The notes: generated from the letters alone by a model not told the origin. Numbered from the stretch's first letter, positions 8,183 through 18,124 are shown. The stretch: DNA of 64,000 nt from UBA1351 sp963677625 (GCA_963677625.2 CAXXSW010000002.1:248001-312000), one strand, 5' to 3'. Program-made: numbers and translations.

Positions 8183-10669
8183 ATGAGTAAAAAAGTATTA
8201 ATAGTCGGTGGTGTTGCAGGTGGAGCTTCAACTGCAGCCAGACTGAGACGTCTTGATGAGAATATGGAAATCATCATGTTTGAAAGAGGAGAATATATTT
8301 CCTTTGCCAACTGTGGTCTTCCCTATTACATCGGTGGAACCATCAAGGAAAGAGATGCCTTATTGGTTCAGACTCCAGAAGCAATGAGTGCAAGATTTAA
8401 TATCGATATCCGTACCAATAACGAAGTCATTGATATCGATAAAAATGACAAAAAAATAACAGTTTTTGACAAGAAGAAAGATATTAAATACGAAGAATCT
8501 TATGATATCTTGGTTCTTTCACCGGGCTCGACCCCAATCAAACCATCTATTCCGGGCATTGACGCCAGCAATATCTTTTCATTATGGAACATCCCAGATA
8601 CGGATAGGATTAAGAATTACGTAAGCAAACACGATATCAAAAGAGCAACGGTTATCGGTGGTGGATTTATAGGTATTGAGATGGTTGAGAATCTTCACGA
8701 TTTGGGAGTTGAGGTTAATCTGGTTGAAATGGCTGAACAGGTCATGGCGCCACTTGACTTTGAAATGGCTCAGTTGGTGCACAGCCACTTATCTACACAA
8801 GGGGTTCATTTATACCTGAAAAACGGCGTTAAATCCTTTGAGTATGCTAAGGGTATTACCACCGTTTACTTACAGGACGGAACCGAGTTACCATCCGATA
8901 TGGTTATCCTAAGTATCGGAATATCTCCAAATGGAGAATTGGCAAAGGCAGCAGGGCTTGAACTTAACAGACGAGGTGGTATCGTTGTCAATGATCATTT
9001 GAAAACATCAGATGATTCAATATACGCCCTTGGTGATGTTATAGAAGTTAATGATTATGTATCCGGTGATAAGACTATGATTCCACTGGCCGGTCCCGCT
9101 AATAAACAGGGTAGGATTGTAGCTAACAACATTGTTGGCAAGGACTCTATTTATGAGGGGAGTCAGGGAACCAGTGTAGCTAAGATTTTTGATTTTACTG
9201 TAGCAACAACTGGCCTTAATGAAAAGCAATTGGAAGCTAAGGGAAAAGTATATGGAAAAGATTACTTCCTTACAGTTGTCCAACCAAAATCACATGCTGG
9301 CTACTATCCAGGTGCTTTCCCAATGACACTCAAAGTTATCTTTGATAAGGACGGAAAAGTTCTTGGGGCTCAAAATGTCGGTCTCGACGGTGTAGAAAAG
9401 CGTATTGATGTTATAGCATCAGTCATGCGTTTTGGAGCTAGCATATATGACCTTCAAAGACTTGAACTTGCTTATGCGCCACCTTATTCATCAGCTAAGG
9501 ATCCCGTTAACATGGCAGGTTTTGCGGCTGAAAATATTTTATCTGGTGAGCAACCTGCTATGCTTTGGAGAGAAATAGCTAACCTTTCAGACAAGCAGGT
9601 TCTTCTGGATGTTCGTGAAAAGATTGAAGTTGAGCTAGGTGCCATTGATGGATCCATCCATATCCCAGTTGACGACCTTCGTGATCGGATGGATGAATTG
9701 GATAAATCTAAAACCTATATTGTCTATTGTGCAGTCGGTGTTCGTGGTTATATTGCAACCCGTCTCCTTCGCCAATCCGGTTTTGAAGCGATAAATATGA
9801 TCGGTGGTTACAACCTATACAAATACTATGATAAGGATTTTGTTAATCCAAATTGTTTACTTAGTGATAATGCTACTTTTGAACGAGACAAAGATGGAAC
9901 ACCAATCCATACAGACAAGGTCATTGTTAAGACCTCCAAGTTGACAGATGCTATTGAATTAGATGCCTGTGGCCTTCAATGTCCAGGACCAATTATGAAA
10001 ACCAATACAAGGATGGAAGCTTTGGCTGAGGGTGATGTTCTGAAAGTCCTCGCAACTGATCCTGGTTTTCCCATTGATGTAAAAGCATGGGCTAAGAAAA
10101 CAGGTAATGGCTTCATCAAGACAGAAAAAGAAAATGGAAATTATGTAGCCTATTTACAAAAAGGTGGTATCAAAGCAGCAACAAATGATCGACATACAAA
10201 AGATTCCTCTACTATGGTCGTATTCTCCGGTGACCTTGACAAAGCTTTAGCAACTATGATTATCGCTAATGGAGCTAAAGCCATGGGAAAAGATGTAACC
10301 TTATTCTTTACTTTCTGGGGGCTTAATATCCTTAGAAAACAAGAGAAGGTCGATGTTAAGAAAACATGGTCAGAGGCTATGTTCGGAAAAATGATGCCTC
10401 GTGGCAGCAAGAAACTTAAGCTTAGTAAGATGAATATGGGTGGTGCTGGAACCATGATGATGCACCGGGAAATGGGACAAAAAAATGTAAATACCCTTGA
10501 TGAGCTTATCCAATCAGCCCTTGATTCAGGTATTAAGTTTGTGGCCTGTACTATGTCAATGGATATTATGGGGATTAAAGAAGAAGAGTTGATTGATGGT
10601 GTAGATTTTGGTGGTGTAGCTTCTTACCTTGGAGCTGCTGATGAATCTAACCATAATCTATTCATTTAA
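8183..10669 (+). CDS. CoA-disulfide reductase-like flavoprotein fused to rhodanese, TusA and DsrE domains
   Basis: The 828-residue protein combines four sulfur-handling modules. Residues 1-450 are a pyridine nucleotide-disulfide oxidoreductase with an N-terminal FAD motif, an NAD(P)H motif (VIGGGFIG at 157-164) and the single active-site cysteine Cys44 in FANCGLP, as in CoA-disulfide reductases and NADH oxidases. Residues about 465-550 are a rhodanese domain with Cys516 at the active loop. Residues about 590-660 are a TusA domain with Cys596 and Cys600 in ACGLQCPGP. Residues about 675-828 are a DsrE-like domain with Cys789. All four sets of cysteines are retained. The likely role is moving or reducing protein-bound persulfide or CoA-linked sulfur in the cytoplasm. 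A GAGG site precedes the ATG. The gene appears monocistronic. Confidence 0.9.
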   Translation: MSKKVLIVGGVAGGASTAARLRRLDENMEIIMFERGEYISFANCGLPYYIGGTIKERDALLVQTPEAMSARFNIDIRTNNEVIDIDKNDKKITVFDKKKDIKYEESYDILVLSPGSTPIKPSIPGIDASNIFSLWNIPDTDRIKNYVSKHDIKRATVIGGGFIGIEMVENLHDLGVEVNLVEMAEQVMAPLDFEMAQLVHSHLSTQGVHLYLKNGVKSFEYAKGITTVYLQDGTELPSDMVILSIGISPNGELAKAAGLELNRRGGIVVNDHLKTSDDSIYALGDVIEVNDYVSGDKTMIPLAGPANKQGRIVANNIVGKDSIYEGSQGTSVAKIFDFTVATTGLNEKQLEAKGKVYGKDYFLTVVQPKSHAGYYPGAFPMTLKVIFDKDGKVLGAQNVGLDGVEKRIDVIASVMRFGASIYDLQRLELAYAPPYSSAKDPVNMAGFAAENILSGEQPAMLWREIANLSDKQVLLDVREKIEVELGAIDGSIHIPVDDLRDRMDELDKSKTYIVYCAVGVRGYIATRLLRQSGFEAINMIGGYNLYKYYDKDFVNPNCLLSDNATFERDKDGTPIHTDKVIVKTSKLTDAIELDACGLQCPGPIMKTNTRMEALAEGDVLKVLATDPGFPIDVKAWAKKTGNGFIKTEKENGNYVAYLQKGGIKAATNDRHTKDSSTMVVFSGDLDKALATMIIANGAKAMGKDVTLFFTFWGLNILRKQEKVDVKKTWSEAMFGKMMPRGSKKLKLSKMNMGGAGTMMMHREMGQKNVNTLDELIQSALDSGIKFVACTMSMDIMGIKEEELIDGVDFGGVASYLGAADESNHNLFI

Positions 10670-10736
10670 AGTCTTGGCTATAGAGTTCTTTTGCTATTAA
10701 AGAAGTAATAAAAGTAAAAGAGTAATAAAAATAAAG

Positions 10737-10822
10737 AAAAAACACTTGAACATCTGTATTTTTAGTTCTTATACCGTTAGAATAAGGACTGAATTAGAAA
10801 AGCAGATGATTAGGTGTTTTTT
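10737..10822. terminator. Long imperfect hairpin between convergent genes, probable bidirectional terminator
   Basis: The two ends (AAAAAACAC at 10737 and GTGTTTTTT ending at 10822) pair, and the match continues inward through CATCTG/CAGATG and AGTTCTTAT/AATAAGGACT, giving an 86-base imperfect stem. An A run on the left and a T run on the right let it act in both directions for the convergent flavoprotein and aminopeptidase genes. Confidence 0.65.
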
Positions 10823-10902
10823 CTGTGTAAAGGTGAAAAGTTTATATCAAAGGGTAAAAAGTAGTGTATCAGTGTTAGTTTAATATTGCCCCATGACTTG
10901 TC

Positions 10903-12018
10903 TTACTTGAGGTTCTCAGGATTTAGGCACTTCAATTCTTCAAGGACAAAAAGACCATTATCTCGAATAAGGACATCGTCAAAGTAAATCTGACCACCGC
11001 CATACTCTTCGGTTTGAATACAAACAAGATCCCAATGGATAGCGGAGCGATTGGTGTTATCACAATCCTCGTAAGCATTACCGGGAGTAAAGTGGAAAGA
11101 ACCCATTATCTTTTCGTCGAATAAGGTTTCTTTCATTGGATGAAGGATATAGGGATTGACTCCGATAGCAAATTCGCCAATATATCTTGCCCCTTCGTCT
11201 GTATCTAAAACAGCATTGATTTTCTCTGTATTATTCGCACTCGCTTCTATGATTTTCCCGTCTTTAAAGGTGAATTTAATATTTTCATATGTGAAACCTT
11301 GATATTCAGCAGGAGTGTTATAGCTAAGGGTTCCATTGATAGAATTTTTAACAGGAGCTGAGTACACTTCGCCATCTGGAATATTAACTTCACCTGCACA
11401 TTTAATCCCTGGTAGGCCTTTGATAGAGAAGGTCAGGTCAGTTCCGGGACCAAGAATACGAACCTTGTCTGTTTTATCCATCAGTTCTTTTAAAGGTTCC
11501 ATAGCCTTGTTCATTTTTGAATAATCAAGATTACATACTTCAAAATAAAAGTCTTCAAAAGCTTCTGTACTAGTGTTGTTTAGCTGAGCGTATGAAGAAG
11601 TTGGGTAACGAAGTATGACCCACCTAGTTGTGTTTATACGAATTCCTAAGTGAACTGGTTTAGTGTAATGTTTCATGTAAAGGGCCATTTTATCTGATGG
11701 TACATCAGTAGTTTCACTTACATTATTCATACCACGAACACTGATAAAGCAGTCCATGGCCTCCATTTCCATTGATTCCCAAGAAGCTAGGGCCTTCATT
11801 TGTTCTTCGCTGGCACCAAGGAGAAGCTCGCGCTGAATTCTTGGGTCTGTCAATTTAACAAAGGGAATACCTTGGGCTTTATAGATTTCTTTGACTAATT
11901 GTCGAATAAGTGGCTTAGGTTCATCACCAATACAGTTTAATAATACTTTGTCACCTTTTTTAACTTTAGTTGAATAATTTACTATGTTACTTGCCAGTTT
12001 TTCAATTCGTGGATCCAT
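10903..12018 (-). CDS. M29 family aminopeptidase
   Basis: A cytoplasmic metallo-aminopeptidase of the AmpS/PepS (M29, thermophilic leucyl aminopeptidase) family, which trims N-terminal residues from short peptides. The 371-residue length fits the shorter clade of the family. Candidate metal ligands are visible in the usual order in the C-terminal half: a Glu in the IPDGEVYSAP segment, then His/Glu in HPMKETLFDEKI, the SFHFTPG His, and the IHWDLV His-Asp pair. An AAGGAG site lies seven bases before the ATG. The gene stands alone and is convergent with the preceding flavoprotein gene, with the long hairpin between them. Confidence 0.88.
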   Translation of the reverse strand: MDPRIEKLASNIVNYSTKVKKGDKVLLNCIGDEPKPLIRQLVKEIYKAQGIPFVKLTDPRIQRELLLGASEEQMKALASWESMEMEAMDCFISVRGMNNVSETTDVPSDKMALYMKHYTKPVHLGIRINTTRWVILRYPTSSYAQLNNTSTEAFEDFYFEVCNLDYSKMNKAMEPLKELMDKTDKVRILGPGTDLTFSIKGLPGIKCAGEVNIPDGEVYSAPVKNSINGTLSYNTPAEYQGFTYENIKFTFKDGKIIEASANNTEKINAVLDTDEGARYIGEFAIGVNPYILHPMKETLFDEKIMGSFHFTPGNAYEDCDNTNRSAIHWDLVCIQTEEYGGGQIYFDDVLIRDNGLFVLEELKCLNPENLK

Positions 12019-12289
12019 TATTTACTCCTTATAGTTTTACTTTAATCTGTCTAATGTTCTTGAATGTTTTAAATCTATCTAATATAATAAAACATTATAA
12101 CATATTTTAACGACATTCCATAGGTGAAGCTATAAAGGTTTTAGTTCTGAGAAAAGCTTGGATAACAAGTTAGTATGTCTTATGTTATAATGAGTGAGGC
12201 GTCAAAAGCAAGTTTCATATTAACTTTTGGCATCTTAGCCATAAATGTAAAAAGTGGCAAGAGTCACGCATATGAAGGAAGGTACAATC

Positions 12290-13681
12290 ATGAACACAGT
12301 ATTAGTCAAAGACTTATTTGCTGACGTGAAACCTTATGTGGATAAGGAAATCACGGTAGCTGGATGGATACGCAGCATCCGTGCATCTAGTAATTTTGGT
12401 TTTATGGTCATTAATGACGGAACCCATTTTAAAACCTTGCAAATTGTAATGAATGCAGACATTGAAGGCTATAAAGAACTGTCAAAATTAAACGTAGGTT
12501 CTGCAATTATTGCAAAGGGACTTTTAGTAGAAACACCAAGTGCTAAACAACCTTTTGAATTACAGGCAAGTGAGATTACAGTTGAAGGAGAATCAGCTCC
12601 AGATTATCCACTTCAAAAGAAAAGGCATGGCTTTGAATTCTTAAGAACGATTGAGCATCTTCGTCCAAGAACCAATACTTTTGCGGCAGTTTTTCGTGTT
12701 CGATCACTAACTGCACATGCTATTCATAATTTTTTCGCAGAAAAAGGATTTGTATATGTCCATACGCCTATTATTACAGCCAGTGATGCTGAAGGTGCTG
12801 GTGAGATGTTCAAGGTAACAACCCTTGATGCCAATAATCTTCCAAAAACTGAAGAGGGCGATATCGATTATAAAGAAGATTTTTTCGGTCAGGAAACCTC
12901 GTTAACTGTTAGTGGTCAGTTAAATGTTGAGAGCTATGCCATGGCATTTAGAAATGTTTATACTTTTGGTCCTACCTTTAGGGCAGAAAATTCCAACACA
13001 CCAAGACATGCTGCAGAGTTTTGGATGATTGAGCCGGAAATGGCTTTTGCAGACCTTGTTGATGATATGGACGTTGCAGAAGAAATGATTAAGTATATTA
13101 TTACTTATGTGAGAGAGCATGCTCCGGAAGAAATGGCCTTTTTTAATCAATTTATTGATAAAGGTTTATTAGAGCGTTTGGACAATGTTGTCTCCAATAG
13201 TTTTGAACGTATAACTTATACAAAAGCGATTGAAATTCTCGAAAAAAATAATGAAAAATTTGATTTCCCTGTTGAATGGGGAAGTGACCTTCAAACAGAA
13301 CATGAACGTTATTTGACCGAAGAAATTTATAAGAAGCCCGTTTTTGTTACAGATTATCCAAAAGACATTAAAGCCTTTTATATGAAGTTGAACGATGATA
13401 AGAAAACCGTAGCTGCTATGGACTTATTAGTACCTGGTGTTGGTGAAATTATCGGTGGATCTCAACGTGAAGATGACTATAAGCTTATGCTTACTCGTAT
13501 GGATGAAATGGGACTCGATCCTGAGGATTACTGGTGGTACTTAGACCTTCGTAAATACGGTGGATGTCGTCATGCAGGTTTCGGGCTTGGCTTTGAGCGT
13601 ATGATTATGTATATGACAGGTATGAGCAATATCCGTGACGTTGTTTCCTTTCCTAGAACAGTCAACAATTGTCATATATAA
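12290..13681 (+). CDS. asnS: Asparaginyl-tRNA synthetase
   Basis: A class IIb aminoacyl-tRNA synthetase that charges tRNA-Asn with asparagine. The product is 463 residues, the usual length. An OB-fold anticodon-binding domain occupies the N-terminus (VAGWIRSIR near 20-30), and the class II catalytic core shows motif 2 (FRAENSNTPRHAAEFW region) and motif 3 (GFGLGFERMIMY near the C-terminus). The ATG at 12290 was chosen because AAGGAAGG lies seven bases upstream at 12275-12282; an in-frame ATG at 12254 lacks a site. An extended -10 (TGTTATAAT, ending 12191) lies upstream. I saw no T-box leader, which is common but not universal in front of such genes. Confidence 0.96.
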   Translation: MNTVLVKDLFADVKPYVDKEITVAGWIRSIRASSNFGFMVINDGTHFKTLQIVMNADIEGYKELSKLNVGSAIIAKGLLVETPSAKQPFELQASEITVEGESAPDYPLQKKRHGFEFLRTIEHLRPRTNTFAAVFRVRSLTAHAIHNFFAEKGFVYVHTPIITASDAEGAGEMFKVTTLDANNLPKTEEGDIDYKEDFFGQETSLTVSGQLNVESYAMAFRNVYTFGPTFRAENSNTPRHAAEFWMIEPEMAFADLVDDMDVAEEMIKYIITYVREHAPEEMAFFNQFIDKGLLERLDNVVSNSFERITYTKAIEILEKNNEKFDFPVEWGSDLQTEHERYLTEEIYKKPVFVTDYPKDIKAFYMKLNDDKKTVAAMDLLVPGVGEIIGGSQREDDYKLMLTRMDEMGLDPEDYWWYLDLRKYGGCRHAGFGLGFERMIMYMTGMSNIRDVVSFPRTVNNCHI

Positions 13682-13883
13682 GTTAGGTTTATAAGATTGT
13701 AAATATATATTTTTTGTCCTGGCAGGAAATAGCTGCAATGAGAATTGTAATCTTTTTTTAAAAGACAGTTGACCAATTATATGTTAGAATGACTTCAAGC
13801 AGATATATAAAAAGTACAAGTGATATAAGTTTTCTTGCTTATACGCTGTATTTAGTTAGAAGACCATACATGTGGAGGGTCAT

Positions 13884-15683
13884 ATGACGAAAAAGAGAGT
13901 ATTACTGACTATTATTTTATTATTGCTCATTGCAGCTGCTGTCATTGGCGGCTTTTTAGGGTATTTACAATTAAGTCTTTTTGAGGTAGAACCTGTTGAA
14001 AAAAATGCCCTTACTTCTTATGTTGATAAATATGGACTGGATTTGTTGGACAGGAAACAGGATGATTTGTATGAAGGTAGCATACCTTTAAGCATTATTG
14101 AGGATGAACTCACTATACAATTAATTAATGAAATGTCTAACGAAGACTGGCAGATTGTCAGCGGAAATCTGGATCTAAATAAGAAAAACGCCAAGATTAA
14201 CTATTTATCAGGTGATTTCTTTGTTCCCATTTTTTATCGCACAGAATTTAATATTGAAGGAGATTTACTGAAGGTAAAATTGATTCCCTTAAGCTTAGGT
14301 AATAAACAATTGAAGCTACCTGAATTTTTTGTTGATCTTTTTTATGAAGACCTTGTGAATTTGGAGCCGGAAGTATCTCTTAGTCTTGGTGCTTATAACC
14401 CTACGGAGATATTTGCCTTTAAAGAAGCCTTCCGGGACGGAGACAAGATTTTTGTTGAAATGAAATTAAATTTACCGAAGATTGATGATTTGGTCATTAG
14501 AATTAGGGAAGACTTAAATGACGATTTTTCAAGAATCTACAGCCAAGGTGACAGTAGTGAAAAAGAAGCCTTAGACTTACTATTGGACTTTGATAAAAGT
14601 CCAGATGAATACAGTGCCAAACTTTTTGAAGATTTTCTGGATGAAGGCAAGCTTATTGAACCTATGCTAGTGCTGGCAGCACCTGATACACTTATGGATA
14701 TCTACAAGGCTTATCCTATTCTTGAGACCAAAATAAAAAAAAGCACGATTATTCAAGCAAGAGGAGATCTGATTGGAGAATCAGTTGTTGGCTATGGTCA
14801 ATACCTTTTAGAAGCTCTTAGGCAGTTATCAGATGAAGGTAACCTTATACTTGCTCAATCGTATCCTTTTGACTTTCAGACCATGGAAACTATAACAGTT
14901 GAAAGATTAGTGGATCGATATAGTATAAATATACCTGAGAGAATTTTAGCTGGATTATCCATGTCTTATGTTGATGGTAAAATGCAGATTGTTTATGCAT
15001 CAGATGAAGGCATATATATCGCTATGAATCAAGTGAGTTATGGGCTGATCTCAGAAGAGCTTTTTAAGAATAAATATGAAAAGCCTGTTCCTGAATCCGG
15101 AACAATGGACCAGGATGTGACCGTTTATAACGAAATATATGCGGCTATGACCGCGTATTTTGGTGAAGAAATTTTCTTTAGATATCTTAAAAATGACAGT
15201 GATGAAGCCTATGCCATAGTATCTCTTCAAAGTGACTATCAATTTTTCACCTTGGTGGCTGCTAGGAAAATTGATGGCAGTTTTCAAGTAACCCAGGAAG
15301 GCTTTGATAATGTCCTGGAGCTTAATCAATTAGATCCTGATTTTAATATGAATCTGGTAACTAGGATGAATGAAAATAATCATATTCTTATATTGAATCA
15401 GAAGACAAGAAATGAAGTCATCAGTGGTCTAAAGGAAAAGGGTTATATGGATAGCGAAGAAGAGCTTATCTTTATATCCTATGACGGCGTTAAGTATATT
15501 TCCATTGTTCTGAGTTCTTGGGAAGAATATATTTATACCATATACAGAGGTGTTTATTTGGCTGATGTATATACTAGAGAAGTAGCTGAACAACGGTTTG
15601 CTGATTTGGATCCTTTGATTTTGTTACATCCTAATCCTAATAGAGAGCCATTAACAGATGGAACTGAGTTTCCACGGGAATAG
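13884..15683 (+). CDS. Unknown membrane-anchored extracellular protein, 599 residues
   Basis: After a short basic N-terminus there is one strong hydrophobic helix (about residues 7-28), not followed by a lipobox, so the rest is probably outside the cell, tethered by a signal anchor. The large remaining part is acidic, rich in Asp, Glu, Leu and Ile, without Cys-rich or repeat regions, and I do not recognise a family. GGAGG at 13874-13878 lies five bases before ATG 13884. An M42 peptidase gene follows about 70 bases later and could be co-transcribed. A surface or division-related role is possible, but nothing in the sequence proves it. Confidence 0.8.
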   Translation: MTKKRVLLTIILLLLIAAAVIGGFLGYLQLSLFEVEPVEKNALTSYVDKYGLDLLDRKQDDLYEGSIPLSIIEDELTIQLINEMSNEDWQIVSGNLDLNKKNAKINYLSGDFFVPIFYRTEFNIEGDLLKVKLIPLSLGNKQLKLPEFFVDLFYEDLVNLEPEVSLSLGAYNPTEIFAFKEAFRDGDKIFVEMKLNLPKIDDLVIRIREDLNDDFSRIYSQGDSSEKEALDLLLDFDKSPDEYSAKLFEDFLDEGKLIEPMLVLAAPDTLMDIYKAYPILETKIKKSTIIQARGDLIGESVVGYGQYLLEALRQLSDEGNLILAQSYPFDFQTMETITVERLVDRYSINIPERILAGLSMSYVDGKMQIVYASDEGIYIAMNQVSYGLISEELFKNKYEKPVPESGTMDQDVTVYNEIYAAMTAYFGEEIFFRYLKNDSDEAYAIVSLQSDYQFFTLVAARKIDGSFQVTQEGFDNVLELNQLDPDFNMNLVTRMNENNHILILNQKTRNEVISGLKEKGYMDSEEELIFISYDGVKYISIVLSSWEEYIYTIYRGVYLADVYTREVAEQRFADLDPLILLHPNPNREPLTDGTEFPRE

Positions 15684-15753
15684 GCTAAGGACATATATAA
15701 AAGCAAGCTCATTAAAAACGATAATAATATTTAACATAGAATAGGAGACTTAT

Positions 15754-16773
15754 ATGACTTACACAATAGACATACTATCTAAACTAGTAAATACACCAAG
15801 TCCAAGTGGGTATTGTCAAGGGATTATGGACCTTCTTGGTGAGGAAGTAGCTAAGCTTGGTTATGATATGACCAGAACACTTAAGGGAAACGGACTTATT
15901 GAAATACCTAGTGTTGAAGGGGGAGATGCCCTATTACTAACCGGACATGTAGACACTCTCGGAGCTATGGTTCGGAGTATAAAAAGCGAAGGCAAGCTTC
16001 GTTTTACTTCAGTAGGTGGTTTTACTATGCACTCCATAGAAGGCGAATATTGTCAAGTCCATACAAGAGATGGCAAGACCTACGCCGGCACCATACTAAA
16101 CACCGCTCCTTCTGTTCATGTCTATGATGACGCTAGAAGTCAGGAACGAAAAGAAGAAGTAATGGAAATCCGTTTAGATGAAGATGTAAATTCTGATGAA
16201 GAGGTTAAGGCTTTGGGGATTCAGGTTGGTGATTATATTTCTTTTGATCCGCGATTGGCCATAACAAAATCTGGCTTTATCAAATCAAGACACCTTGATG
16301 ATAAGGCGGGAGTGGCAGTTATTATGACCCTTTTGAAAATTTTAAAAGAGGAGAAATGCCAGTTGAAAAAACCACTCAAAGTCATGTTTTCCACCTACGA
16401 AGAAGTAGGCCATGGTTCTTCTTACATTCCTAAAGGGGTTGATGAAATATTGGCTATTGATATGGGAGCTATTGGTGATGATCTTTCTTGTACAGAAAAA
16501 GATGTATCTATCTGTGTCAAAGATTCCTCCGGACCGTATGATTACCAAATGGTAGGAGACCTGATAGATTTGGCTAAAAAATTAGAACTTAATTATGCCC
16601 TTGATGTATATCCTCACTATAGTAGTGATGCTTCAGCAGCCCTTCGCGGTGGTTACAATATTAAAGCAGCCTTAATTGGACCTGGAATCCATGCATCTCA
16701 TACTATGGAACGTACCCATGAAAAAGCCCTCACCAATTCGATTGAACTAGTGAAGGCCTATGTAACCCGTTAA
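15754..16773 (+). CDS. M42 family metallopeptidase (glutamyl aminopeptidase-like)
   Basis: A cytoplasmic two-metal aminopeptidase related to FrvX/YsdC and the tetrahedral TET peptidases, acting on short peptides. The 339 residues show the co-catalytic metal-binding pattern of clan MH: His65 and Asp67 in LTGHVDT, the Asp in HLDDKAG, the catalytic and metal Glu pair in TYEEVGHG, Asp in AIDMGA and a late His in the ASHTMERTH segment. An AGGAG site precedes the ATG. The next gene is convergent. Cellulase-type (endoglucanase M) names sometimes attached to this family are historical. Confidence 0.9.
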   Translation: MTYTIDILSKLVNTPSPSGYCQGIMDLLGEEVAKLGYDMTRTLKGNGLIEIPSVEGGDALLLTGHVDTLGAMVRSIKSEGKLRFTSVGGFTMHSIEGEYCQVHTRDGKTYAGTILNTAPSVHVYDDARSQERKEEVMEIRLDEDVNSDEEVKALGIQVGDYISFDPRLAITKSGFIKSRHLDDKAGVAVIMTLLKILKEEKCQLKKPLKVMFSTYEEVGHGSSYIPKGVDEILAIDMGAIGDDLSCTEKDVSICVKDSSGPYDYQMVGDLIDLAKKLELNYALDVYPHYSSDASAALRGGYNIKAALIGPGIHASHTMERTHEKALTNSIELVKAYVTR

Positions 16774-16811
16774 ATGGCATATAATTATAAGTTAGTAAAG
16801 CAACAACTATC

Positions 16812-17573
16812 TCAGTCTAAATATTGTTCAATGGTAAATACGTTTTTATCACCACGATATCTTGAGATAGTGTATTCAACAGGTGATTCGAATTTATTGT
16901 ATCCGATATAATGAAAAACTTGAATAGCTGTAGTCTTGGTGATCTGTAATAGCTCGCAATCTTCCTTGGTTGGAATAGCCGCCTCAATATTACGAACAAC
17001 CTTGTTGATCTTAGTATTGATATTTTTGGAAAGAATCTTATAGAGTGAGTGAGAATTCATATCATAGTCTAAAACATTTTTGCATGATGAATAAGGAAGA
17101 TAGGTTGTAGTAATCACGATAGGTTCTTCATCTGCGGACCTTAATCTTTTTAGACAAATGACATCGGTATGAACGGGAAGATTGAGTGCAACAGCAACCT
17201 CGACAGGTGCTTCGACAACTTCAAAGTCAAGAACTTTTGAGCTTGGCTTATAACCTTTACGTTCCATCTCGGCTTTGAAACTTTCAATACGTTTTATAAA
17301 ATCCTGATTAATCTTATCTTGTGCAACAAAGGTTCCTCGACCTTTGACTCGGTAGAATTTGTTCTCGTTAACGAGTTCAGTAAGAGCCTGGCGTACAGTT
17401 GTACGGCTGATGCCAAAAATGTCACATAGGTCAAATTCTGTAGGAATCATGTCCCCGGGTTGGAGTTTCCCTTCTTTCATCATATCAAGAAGTATATTCT
17501 TGAACTGGAAGTAAAGCGGTATTGGTGTCGTTTTATCAACGACATAATCCTTAAACATGTCTTTAGATAACAA
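16812..17573 (-). CDS. GntR-family transcriptional regulator with UTRA domain
   Basis: The 253-residue protein has an N-terminal winged helix (about residues 15-80, with the typical PTEFDLCDIFGISRTTVR helix-turn-helix) and a C-terminal UTRA ligand-binding domain (about 95-245), as in the HutC/NagR subgroup that senses sugar phosphates, amino sugars or related small molecules. The start is probably TTG at 17573: AGGGG stands six bases before it; an ATG five codons later is the alternative. The neighbours are an M42 peptidase (convergent) and a tiny membrane protein (same strand, 280 bases upstream), so its target and ligand are not evident. Confidence 0.88.
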   Translation of the reverse strand: MLSKDMFKDYVVDKTTPIPLYFQFKNILLDMMKEGKLQPGDMIPTEFDLCDIFGISRTTVRQALTELVNENKFYRVKGRGTFVAQDKINQDFIKRIESFKAEMERKGYKPSSKVLDFEVVEAPVEVAVALNLPVHTDVICLKRLRSADEEPIVITTTYLPYSSCKNVLDYDMNSHSLYKILSKNINTKINKVVRNIEAAIPTKEDCELLQITKTTAIQVFHYIGYNKFESPVEYTISRYRGDKNVFTIEQYLD

Positions 17574-17754
17574 TTTTTTCCCCTTTTCTGTTGCATGACA
17601 TCATGTTTTTGCAACATATAGTATATTTGTCTCGATAACACTACATAATATTTTACAGGGTTTTCGGGAAAATTCAAGTCTTATTTTTATATTTCTTAAA
17701 TGCAAGGATAAAAAAAGGAATTGTACGAAGAAATAAAGCTTTTGCCAAATAAAA

Positions 17755-17785
17755 GGATGAAAATCATACTTGATGATTTTCATCC
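17755..17785 (-). terminator. Terminator of the 65-residue membrane protein gene
   Basis: A perfect 12-bp stem (GGATGAAAATCA / TGATTTTCATCC) with a 7-base loop is followed on the minus strand by TTTTATTT. It lies about 70 bases after the stop of the small gene on that strand. Confidence 0.65.
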
Positions 17786-17853
17786 TTAATTATTGGGATA
17801 TATTTCTTTTTTCTAGCCTAGAAGTCTGTGGCTGATGAAAAGTAAAAGAACCA

Positions 17854-18051
17854 CTAAAAAATAATTCTCAAGAAACCGATAGCTAAGCCTATAAAGGCTA
17901 GTGGAACCAAGAGGGCAAAAGCGACTGGAATAATCATAATGGCAACAACTACACCAACAAAGCCTAATAACAATTTCATAATGCCAACACTGACCTTAAA
18001 AATTGATCCAAATATCAAACCGATAATTCCGATAAGTAATAATACTTCCAT
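17854..18051 (-). CDS. Small hydrophobic membrane protein, 65 residues
   Basis: The protein is nearly all Ile, Leu, Val, Gly, Ala and Phe and would form two closely spaced membrane helices (about residues 4-45 and 45-64), with almost no charged residues. AAAGGAGA stands six bases before the ATG, and a well-formed terminator follows on the same strand, which together make a real gene likely despite its size. The function is unknown. It is monocistronic and faces away from pfkA. Confidence 0.7.
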   Translation of the reverse strand: MEVLLLIGIIGLIFGSIFKVSVGIMKLLLGFVGVVVAIMIIPVAFALLVPLAFIGLAIGFLRIIF

Positions 18052-18124
18052 AGTAATCTCCTTTTATTATAAATGAACTGTTTTCGTGATTTTTCTGAAA
18101 CTTTATCAAAGGTATTTCTTGTTC

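Noticed and set aside
12192..12289. Possible T-box leader before asnS
   Set aside because: Only one weak imperfect hairpin is present, and the conserved T-box sequence and antiterminator were not found.
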